Position numbers and translations under genes: made by a program
Shown here: in pieces, positions 56,301-64,000 of the stretch
Numbering within the stretch: the stretch's first letter is position 1
Layout: every line of letters begins with the position of its first letter
Origin: Heligmosomoides polygyrus polygyrus
Lineage: Eukaryota; Nematoda; Chromadorea; Rhabditida; Heligmosomidae
Assembly: GCA_947396885.1 (NCBI GenBank)
Contig: OX377202.1
Span: forward strand, 60,352,034 to 60,416,033
Direction: 5' to 3'
DNA length: 64,000 bases
The notes under the pieces: generated by a model
What the model was told of the DNA's origin: nothing
What the model saw: the letters and a program-made list of their open reading frames with translations, nothing else
The model's database searches: none

Positions 56301-58738
56301 AAGGAGCGAGGATCCGGGAGCCTTCCAAGAAACTCTTCTGGCATCGGAGGGTTTCTCGAATGGAGCCAACAATTTTCTTCTAATGCACAACTACGCAAGG
56401 CAGACCTTGAAGTGGAATTTGCAGTAGACTGCTACACCGTCAGCGTTGACCATCTTGAACGTATGCGAGCCGTAGCCATTCATAAAGCGGAAGCCGTCGG
56501 GGGTTCCCCGGTCAGAGAACAAGAACATGACCTAGACGAGGATTCATACGGTTGGAACAAAAACAACAGAAGAAATTATGCTACCTGGTGAGTAGACTCG
56601 GGGCGAAGACTGAAGAAGTCCCACATCATGTCCATATCCTTCAAATGTGTTTGTGGATTTCTTTTCTGGGTGTGGATGAAATTCGGAAATTGGATAGGAT
56701 CACGAATGAAGAAGATGGGTGTGTTGTTTCCAACCTGAAAGGGAAGACAAAGCAGGCGTTTGCGAAGAGATGCTTTATTGTTAGAATAGCTTATGCGATC
56801 GCCAAGGGCTTACTAAGTCCCAGTTTCCCTCCTCGGTGTAGAATTTTACGGCGAATCCTCGTGGGTCACGTGCTGTATCGGCAGATCCTGATTCGCCGCC
56901 TATAAAGAAGTAATGGAGAAGATGCCCAGCCCCGACCCGCTCGTGAAAAGCCTCCTAAAATGTCTCCGAAATCACCTATGCCTCGAGGATCTATTACAAA
57001 AAATTATCCTCGCTGAAACGAGCAACTGGAAGGGATTAAATTGCACCAGAGCGGCTTCTTACTTTTGCCAGATAGCTTGGGAAGTGGGAACTGGATGAGA
57101 TTTCATGAGCAGTCACTACCGAGAAAGCAGAGTGAAGCAAATACTGTCGGCTGATTTCACCCAAGGCTCACCCAGATTCTGACAGTTTCCATTTTGGTGC
57201 AAAAATAGTCTTTGGGCGGAGATACTTTGACGCAAGTGCTCAAATCCTCAAATCCGTAATTATTTTTGGACCAATTTAATAGAAAATCCTTTTCGAAATT
57301 TCACAATTACAACGTAGGACAGCAAGGGATAAAGGAGGAATACCACCACATACGACGAGTTCCCGTTCCGTCTGATGGTATGAGAGTATCTCCTGGTTTT
57401 ATGTTCGTTGTCGTGCTTTCTCTAGTCTCTCTTGCCCTCGCAATGTTCAGCTTCAGATGCTGGCACACGGGGACGGGTTATATCAACAAGGACAAGGGGC
57501 TTCCGAAGACAGTCACCCGGATGCTCAGTGGACGCGCGGCCGCATGCAGGGAGCAGGCAGCCGCCTCAGTGTCTCCTCCTTCCATCGTCCCCTCCGGTGT
57601 TGGTTCCCGCTCCGGTGCCCGCGATCCTTTGCCGCACTCCGTTGATGTGCTCTGTGTTGTTTCGTGTGGTTTTGTTCCGTGCCTTCTGGGGCCGGATTCA
57701 TCAACGACTTACGTAACTTTAACGGAGGATTGTAAGCTTATCAAGCGATATGGTGAGCGATAAGCCGCGTTATCTGAGCTTTTAACGCTCACCATATCGC
57801 TTGATAAGCTTACAATTCTCCGTTAAAGTTACGTAAGTCGTTGATGAATCCGGCCCCTGGTAAGCTGTGGATAAACGTGGATGAAGTCATGCGGAGTTGG
57901 GTCATGGCCGGAGGCGGTCAGCGTACGACAGCTGCAGAGTGGAGATTACATTCACATTAACAAGACCGGTGCAGATATAATACTATAACCCACTACTAGG
58001 CTTTGTACAAGTCAAACCAGCATACACTCAACATTAGCAGTGTTTGGTGTTCGCCGGAGTTTACGGTGAGTTGTCAAATATACGCACGACCGATCGCTTG
58101 GTAAGGCTACAGCGAAGGACATGACAGAGAGAGAACCGGTATCGCCGTAGCAGCACACGGCAAAGTCATTGCCGTAAGGATTGACGTTTAGCCGTCACTA
58201 ATACTAGCACAAAAAAGATGCTGTTTTGTGGAGCGAAAATAGGCGAAGAGAATTGAAAGGAAGCAAACAGTGGACTTGCTGAGCGGCTCACTGTTGTGGC
58301 AGTGACCCAGACGTTTGACCTGATGGCTGAGTCCGTGTTCGGCAAGTTGGACGCCGATGACCACCCAAGGAGTGGTCTCCCGCTAACAAGTAAGTAGATC
58401 GCGAACAGGCGAGGCGGGAAGCGGACTACATAAAAGGCCGGCAGCAGGAGGCCTTGGCATGCTAAGGTCGGGTCCACGACTCCCCAGTTATGGATATTGT
58501 TCTCCTTATCTTTCTCATAATAAATCTCCACATTTCTCTCTCTCACCAAGTGGCTCTGGAGCAGACGGGTCGCAGGAAGGAGACCCAGCAGATTTGTATA
58601 CCAGGCAGAGAGGTATACAACACTCACCAACAGTCGAGAAGCGGACGAAACACGGAGTTTGTTTGCCGACCTTGCTGAAGATGTCCGCTTTGCAGTACTT
58701 CGTGATGTCATGAGTGACTTCGAAAACGCCATGAGCAC
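53346..58738 (-). CDS. ctl: Catalase (5' exon or exons not found)
   Basis: Heme catalase, splits hydrogen peroxide to water and oxygen. Exons in reading order: 58738-58628, 56899-56814, 56734-56585, 56531-56406, 56296-56165, 56108-55971, 55859-55652, 55585-55434, 55380-55276, 53489-53430, and a last 9-base exon 53354-53346 (stop TAA). All junctions are GT-AG with agreeing phases; about 424 residues against about 500 in the family. Blocks seen: [42 protein letters not shown] (distal Asn), [60 protein letters not shown] (heme-ligand Tyr), [20 protein letters not shown]. Missing: the N-terminal ~75-80 residues with the active-site His block; they may lie beyond the right window edge or be lost. 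The last 75-base intron has no in-frame stop, so retention would add 25 residues. No clear C-terminal peroxisomal signal. Intron 9 (1.8 kb) and intron 1 (1.7 kb) carry MITEs. Confidence 0.95.
54389..54556. mobile_element. MITE family TGGGGCC..TTCATCAAC, copy 2
   Basis: GGAGCCGGATTCATCAACGA at the left, complement of CTGGGGCCGGATTCATCAAC at the right; inner arms pair over CCCGTGGGTATGCGGGG. Lies in catalase intron 9. Confidence 0.85.
57687..57859. mobile_element. MITE family TGGGGCC..TTCATCAAC, copy 3
   Basis: Left CTGGGGCCGGATTCATCAAC and right complement; arms of about 70 bp pair with one or two mismatches (ACTTACGTAACTTTAACGGA, TAAGCTTATCAAGCGATATG), loop of about 36 bp. Lies in catalase intron 1. 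Confidence 0.9.
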
Positions 58739-59399
58739 CTGAAAATAGTACGGAAAGCGTCATGAGGAACATGATAGTCCTCTTCAAGCAACTTCTTTTC
58801 AAGATTGACATGGGACCCATGACGTAGAAAAGCTTGAAAGGAAGTTGCTTGAAAAAAGCAAACCGTTTGGCCTCTGCTGTTGATCAAATCCCCTTGACCA
58901 GCAAAAACACGCGCATAAAGATTGAGAATTCCTTATTTGCATGACTTCACAAACAGTGAATAAAAGAGCAAAAACATCAGGTTTGCTATATTGTTTATGC
59001 TTTGCATTCTTTCATACCGACAGACGGGAATTCTATGGCTCCGTACTATGTACGGCTGTCTTCTACATTGTTCCAACGTGAAAAGCGGTGGTGAGCAACT
59101 GGCGTGAGTTCATTCATAATTCCCTGGGTGAAAACTTTTTCATGAAGTGCCCTTCAGCCTCAGGAGATTTCCCTAAACGGGGAAGCATGAGCATAGGGCT
59201 CACGCTCCCCGTTGGGGAAATTCAATCAATATCAACACACGCATCACGCCCCAATCCCCCATCGGGGAAGGCTCGTGGTAGACGAGCATACGGCCCCAGA
59301 ACTCCTGTTATCCTCGCCTTAATCGCCAGATAACAGTGTAGCAGTTTTCACGTTCAGCTTAATGGGATTGTTACGTATGTTTGCTTTAGTTGAGCTGAC
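58739..59399. other. No exon found upstream of the first catalase exon
   Basis: Small inverted pairs only: TTCAAGCAACTTC (58783) with GAAGTTGCTTGAA (58840), and ATTTCCCTAAACGGGG (59168) with CCCCGTTGGGGAAAT (59206). Confidence 0.5.
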
Positions 59400-59565
59400 C
59401 CAATCGAATAGGTATTCGAATGATTTTCATCCGAATTGGAATATTTGAGTTCGATTACTCAAAAAATCACCTTTTTCGAATGTATTCGAATTCGAATATT
59501 CGAAATTTTTAGGCATTCGAAACCATTCGAATATTCGAAAATTGTCAAAAGTGCACAATTATTCA
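59400..59565. repeat. TTCGAA satellite array 6 (short)
   Basis: Begins AATCGAATAGGTATTCGAAT like the edge of array 2 and holds about two diverged units with TTTTTCGAATGTATTCGAAT. Confidence 0.85.
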
Positions 59566-60364
59566 AATATTTAATGGATGCTGTTCGAATTTTAGATTTC
59601 CTTTTTGACAAAGACGAGGTAAGATACAGCACAATAGGCAAATTAGGATCTGCATTGTTTTTCAAAGCACAATCATGGCTACTTTGCGTAGAAAGTCCAA
59701 GATTTGTAAGTGCTACGACGTCTCTCTTTCACTCCATATGCGATGTAGTCTCCAGCTTGCCGACTAATCCTTCTTCCACAATGTCACACAGAAACGAGGA
59801 AGCATTAATGCATCAGAAACTCAACCTTCAGAAGCTTCGATCAAGGAAGGGCTTACGTTTTCAATGAGATGCGAAATTTTCAAATCAAGTTCGACTACGA
59901 ACCACTTTTCCGTTCAACATTGGCTTCGGCTGATCTTATTTTTTGTCCTCATCTTTGCACCATTAAATCTACGATCTCTTTTTCTCTATAGGGGACCCCT
60001 CCGCTGGACATTGGGACCTCTAGTTTAGAGGTAGCCATTCCCCACCCGAGGGTTGGCAGATCAGGGTAACCATACGATGCAATTCTTTTCCCTGCTACCT
60101 GAGAATTAAACCGGAGACGATCATACAGGCTGTTGCGGGATACATGAGTATGGGGTTCCTAGGTAGTAGATCAGTTCCAGCAATCGAATTCTACAACTGC
60201 GACACACTTCAGAACAAAGGTGCACACTTCATATGAGAAAATAGCACTATGAGGGGTTTTTGTAAACAGGGGTAGGGCTGCCTTTTCGAACCGCTTTTCT
60301 CTGCATCCAGTTGAGCACCTATGGGCAGCGTGATTACTAATAGCAACTATTATGGTTGTGCCCA
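59566..60364. other. No recognisable feature
   Basis: Short frames only. Confidence 0.4.
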
Positions 60365-60500
60365 AATGAATATTCGAACATTCGAATTCGAACTTTTCTA
60401 TTCGAAATCGAGTACTCGTACTCGAACGTTCGAAAAAACGCGATTTTCGATTATTCGAAAATAGTCGCTATTCGAATATACTCGGTTATTCGAAATATTA
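60365..60500. repeat. TTCGAA satellite array 7 (short, diverged)
   Basis: AATATTCGAACATTCGAATT and following TTCGAAA words; no regular period. Confidence 0.75.
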
Positions 60501-60727
60501 GGGAGAGCACAACTATAGCAAATATCTCGGGCTCTTTTTGAGAGTCACTATTTTCCACCTGTGTTCACATCCGTGCAAAACGACCTTTTCGTCAATTCGG
60601 ATGGAGCGGATGCTCATAGAAAAGCGTGTTATTTCTTACACGCACTTCTGTGCCAAATGAGGTCATAAGGTTGATCAGTCCCTTTTAAGTTGTCCTGGAG
60701 CCTCTCGGCTATTGTTGAGATGCATAC

Positions 60728-60886
60728 CGGAAAACCTGGATCTACTAACGGGAAGTTCATCCGCTGATCCACCCATCTTTTAAGACTCCCAGCACGAGCG
60801 CGTGAAAGGTTACGCTGCTCAACATTGATCTTCTCTGCAAACTGATCCGGAGCAGAAGCATGAAAAACATCTAATCGCGAAGTTTT
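60728..60886 (-). CDS. Candidate internal coding exon, unknown protein
   Basis: On the - strand TTTTCTCCAG opens at 60886 and CCG|GTATGC closes at 60728: 159 bases, 53 codons, phase 0 on both sides. The peptide begins KTSRLDVFHASAPDQFAEKI, then RARAGSLKRWVDQRMN and LVDPGFP; it looks like globular coding sequence. The frame is open further (60629-61180, 183 codons) and upstream holds CRFC and CSPC pairs that could bind a metal, but those may be intron. Same strand as catalase; if the catalase 5' exons lie past 64 kb this would be inside its intron. Not recognised. Confidence 0.35.
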
Positions 60887-61379
60887 CTGGAGAAAACATG
60901 GAGAACAAGCTGCTTTCGTTTGTTGTGTTTTCGCTAACACATGGTAACAGCTGCTCTGGTGAGGTGATCTTAGGCATCGGTAAGAGGAAGTCAGGTCACG
61001 CAATGTCTCCCCGTCATACGCTTGTTGGTCTTGGGTAAGCTGTCCATAACCCGAAAGGCACGTTACACGTGATGCTGTCCAAATACTGGCAGAACAAAAG
61101 CGGCACCACTCTTCTTCAGTCTTTCTTTGAAGTAACGGTAATGGCAAAAATATTGGTGAAGGGCGTGTACTATACATCACATACCTTCTCTACTTTGAAG
61201 AATTGAAAATAATGATGTGAATAGAGCGTGAAGACATTTTCCAACACTTTTACCTATACATCATCTAGTTAATCCGCGTATCACGTTGCGTGTCACAGGG
61301 GGACAAGGTCTAAGGAGACTTTGGTCACTGCCTCTCGGTAGTTCTTTTAAGCTTAACCATGAGCGATTGTCTGCGATTT

Positions 61380-61560
61380 CATATCCTTGGCACAGGGTGT
61401 GGTGCATCCAAGCTGTTCGTGCTAGAACTGCTCCCGTCGCTCAGAAGAAGTGCGCAGCTGGGTTCTGCGCTCGAAGAGCCCAGAAACAGGCTAGGCAAGG
61501 GACTCCAGGGTCTGTTACGTCCAAGCTGCTTGTGCGAGAAATGCTCCCATTTCACAGGGT
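61380..61560 (-). repeat. 113-bp family, one to two diverged copies, inverted
   Basis: GGTTCTGCGCTCGAAGAGCC and GGCAAGGGACTCCAGGGTCT are the complement of unit words in the arrays at 8.1 and 51.2 kb. Confidence 0.75.
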
Positions 61561-61889
61561 TCTCCTCTAGCCGTGGTGGAAGAGCCGCGATTCGCCACCG
61601 ACCGATCAACGACCCTCCTCCATATCGACTGACCGTGGTTTCGGTGGATATCGAAAATTGCCACGTCGAGACGACGCGACCGCACACAGCTTGGCGGAGG
61701 AAGAAGAACCGCCACCATTTCTATCAGCATGTCTCGTTTCTTTTTTCGTGTTAGTGACACTTCTTATACGGTGACCCCCTCCCAACTACCATAGCGCCGA
61801 CGAACATTCTTCTAGTAATCCAGTCGTTGTCGTCGTCTGTGGATTTGGAGAGAAATGATTTCGCATACGGCCACAATTTCTACACCGCA
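61561..61889. other. No recognisable feature
   Basis: GC-rich; no gene identified. Confidence 0.4.
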
Positions 61890-62050
61890 ATCCCTTGCTG
61901 TCTGCGCCCTCCTAGCCTAGAGATCGGCGTCAGCGTTGAAACTCGATCGATGTCTTGTGCGCACGCGATGAATCCTCAGGCAAGCGGGTCGTGGCGCGGT
62001 GGGTAAGGGGGTCGCTTCATGCGAGAAAGGTCGGGGGTTCGGGGCTAAAT
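61890..62050 (+). mobile_element. tRNA-like repeat head shared with 7808-7990
   Basis: TTGCTGTCTGCGCCCTCCTA, a GATCGATGTCTTGT word, then TGGCGCGGTGGGTAAGGGG (A-box-like) and GGGGTTCGG (B-box-like) occur in the same order as at 7808-7990. The right part is cut off. Confidence 0.6.
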
Positions 62051-62402
62051 CCATTTAGACACCAACTTCTCAACTGGAGACTTTTCCGGCGTGTGGGATT
62101 GAGGCGCAACACGCATGTTACGCGCAAACCCCATCACGTTAGTGATGCTGCGTTGGTGTAACACGTCACGTCGTCTGCACACCTTGTAGACGGTCGCTAG
62201 CTGCATGACTAGCGGTCGCGACCTGCTTAGTAGTGGACTACACGAAGTTAGCTGGGCTCGGGGCTATACCAGAAGGAACGAGGAGTAGGGATCCCCTGAA
62301 GCGGTGCCACAAATTCAGCAATTTATATTGTGCTGGTTTGGAGCACTCTTGAGCTGAATAACACTGAAGCAGTCCTAGTGTAGAGAGACATTCGGCATTC
62401 GG

Positions 62403-62405
<3 letters not shown>
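62051..62405. other. No recognisable feature
   Basis: No gene or repeat identified. Confidence 0.4.

Positions 62406-62447
<42 letters not shown>
62406..62447. repeat. TA microsatellite, left of Tc1
   Basis: About 20 TA units ending at the left terminal repeat of the transposon. Confidence 0.95.
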
Positions 62448-62450
<3 letters not shown>

Positions 62451-63833
62451 TGCGACCGGAAAGTATAGGGACACCAACAAATTGCGTAATTCTGCTAGCT
62501 ACCCGCAGGAATTGATCTGAAAATTATACTATGGAATTCCTCACGGCCAAAAACATATATACGAAAGAAATGGGCAAAATCGCCCGAGGTGGCAAGGAAC
62601 GGGAAAGGATCACGTGACGGGACCCTGTTTCTGAGTGACCAGAAAGTATAGGGACACCACCACATAAGGTGCGCGGAGGAAGGTACGTTGTTGAAAACTA
62701 TTTTGCTATCCAACATACTGCCTCATAATTTGCTCATTGTAAGGATGGGTCGCGGGAACAAGCTCAAATCAAGGTCCTCAGAGATGCAGGACTCAGCATA
62801 CGCCAAATTTCGACTCAACTGGGACGATCAAAGAACGTTATTAGCAAATTTCTACGCAGTCCTGATCTATATCACTCAAGGAAGTCTTCAGGACGTCCCA
62901 GGCTTCTTTCGACTCGAGACAAGAGGCAAATCGTGCGAATGGTTTCCAATAAATCAGTCAGTTTGGAGGAAGTGAGCAAGTGTTTGAGTAAGAAAGTCTC
63001 GAAAGAAACGATTCGGTGCTGCTTAAAACGCAATGGGAATGTTGTATACACCCAGCTCCGTTCTGCTCCACGTTTGACAGAAACGCACAAAAGGAACAGG
63101 CTCGAGTTCGTCTCTAGGAACAAACGACGTCTTTGAACTAAGGCAGATTTTTTGCGTTGTCAGTTCTGACGCTAGGTATTTTAACATTTCATAGTTCAGG
63201 TGATCTTCTCGGACGAAAAGCGCTTTAACCTCGATGGTCCAGATGGGAACCGATTCTACTGGCATGACTCACGCAAAGAGAAGGAGTATTTCCCAAGAAG
63301 GAATTCTGGAGGCGGCACAGTTATGGTGTGGGAGGCATTCCACGCCGAAGGAAAGCTCCCTCTTGCCTTCACGTCAGCAAGGATGAACGCAGAAGAATAC
63401 CAGCAACTGTTGGAAACCCATCTGCTCCCATTCCTTAAACAGAATGCTGGTCAGGGATGGGTTTTTCAACAGGACAATGCACTGCCGCATGCCAGCAGAT
63501 CCACAAAAGGCTTCCTCAGAAGAAATTCTGTTGAAGTTCTCGACTGGCCTGCATGTTCTCCCGATATGAATCCAATGGAAAATATCTGGGGACACCTTGT
63601 AAGGAAGATTTACGAGCATAACCAGACATATTCTTCTCTGCAAGGACTTCGATCAGCAATTCCACGCGCTTGGGATGAACTTCCTCTACAAACACTTCGA
63701 AATCATGCTGCTTCGATGCCAGCCCGACTTGTAGATGTTGCAATGAACCGCGGAGGTACTAGTTATCAACGACTGTTTTTTATCTTGACAATGAAGTTGT
63801 TTTTTACTAGTGTCCCTATACTTTCTGGTCGTA

Positions 63834-63836
<3 letters not shown>
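62448..63836 (+). mobile_element. Tc1-type transposon, 1.39 kb, complete ends
   Basis: Terminal repeats of 27 bp: left 62448-62474 (CACTGCGACCGGAAAGTATA...) and right 63810-63836, 25 of 27 identical, each flanked by TA. A further copy of the inner TIR word (CCAGAAAGTATAGGGACAC) lies at 62639-62657, about 165 bp inside the left end. The element sits inside a TA microsatellite. Confidence 0.95.
62742..63765 (+). pseudogene. Tc1-type transposase (DD34E), probably N-terminal frameshift
   Basis: The helix-turn-helix part reads AQIKVLRDAGLSIRQISTQL (from about 62758) then a GRPR box (SSGRPRLLSTRDKR). The start MGRGNK at 62742 is in another frame, so a frameshift lies near 62750-62765, unless there is an extra intron. 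The frame runs to RNKRR at about 63128; a likely intron (GTCTTTGAAC...TAGTTCAG, ~63129-63198) leads to VIFSDEKRFNLDGPDG (first Asp), VFQQDNALPHAS (second Asp) and CSPDMNPMENIW (Glu, 34 residues later). No stop occurs before the right end: the frame passes through the terminal repeat into the TA tract and stops near 63973. Family length about 340 residues, as here. Confidence 0.85.

Positions 63837-63915
<79 letters not shown>
63837..63915. repeat. TA microsatellite, right of Tc1
   Basis: About 39 TA units directly after the right terminal repeat. Confidence 0.95.
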
Positions 63916-63918
<3 letters not shown>

Positions 63919-64000
63919 AGACTGTCCAATAATTCCTGTCCGAAATTTTTCAAAATTCTATAATTTTCCTTAGAAGTAGTTCCTTAGAAGTGTTATTGTT
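63916..64000. other. Possible left end of a further Tc1/mariner-type element
   Basis: After the TA tract comes CCAGACTGTCCAATAATTCC, the kind of start seen at Tc1/mariner ends, cut by the window edge. Speculative. Confidence 0.2.

Noticed and set aside
57266..57763. + strand frame of 165 codons with a hydrophobic segment
   Set aside because: Lies in catalase intron 1, antisense to the gene, and its end is MITE sequence.
58166..58738. - strand frame of 190 codons extending the first catalase exon
   Set aside because: Its reading differs in frame from the catalase exon and has no domain; the exon ends at the GTGAGT donor at 58627.

Overview
The window looks like a piece of a nematode nuclear genome, most likely a strongylid such as a hookworm; genus and species cannot be fixed from sequence alone. 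Reasons: introns with short TTTCAG-type acceptors, a catalase closest in my recollection to the Caenorhabditis CTL proteins, BEL/Pao retroelements carrying an env gene, an RTE retrotransposon of the type common in hookworms, Tc1/mariner elements, and very dense short inverted-repeat elements. It is gene-poor and repeat-rich.

Two host genes can be assembled exon by exon. A STEEP1 (CXorf56-type) homologue runs on the + strand from about 25.97 to 35.08 kb, with five coding exons (209 codons) and one 8.2-kb intron full of transposons. A catalase runs on the - strand from 58.74 down to 53.35 kb, with about ten or eleven exons (about 424 residues); its first ~75-80 residues, including the active-site histidine region, were not found. 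Three weaker exon candidates lie at 20.5 kb (+), 49.8 kb (+) and 60.7-60.9 kb (-).

Layout. 1-3.5 kb: 3' part of a BEL/Pao element with an uninterrupted pol-env frame and a probable 3' LTR. 3.5-4.6 kb: TTCGAA-rich satellite and a broken LINE. 4.7-11.3 kb: inverted-repeat and terminal-inverted-repeat (TIR) elements, one carrying a 113-bp tandem repeat. 11.6-14.2 kb: RTE fragment, two 41-bp satellite arrays, and a dead mariner between the arrays. 14.2-25.7 kb: SINEs, a large foldback, a transposon split by a later insertion, several MITEs and a perfect hairpin. 26-35 kb: STEEP1 and the repeats in its intron. 35.5-38.2 kb: 42-bp satellite and a LINE tail. 38.2-44.6 kb: two nearly full-length RTE copies arranged head to head, both dead. 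44.7-50 kb: foldbacks, a long inverted-repeat element and a 0.95-kb element also found at 30.5 kb. 50.3-52.5 kb: row of GGCCT-ended elements, the last holding a higher-order 113/100-bp array. 53.3-58.7 kb: catalase. 59.4-62 kb: satellites, a candidate exon and SINE pieces. 62.4-63.9 kb: a Tc1-type transposon sitting inside a TA microsatellite.

The two assembled genes have no evident functional link: STEEP1-family proteins act in ER trafficking or RNA-associated complexes, catalase removes hydrogen peroxide. Most structure in the window is the record of layered transposition: nested insertions, target-site duplications, shared deletions marking non-autonomous lineages, and tandem arrays inside transposons.
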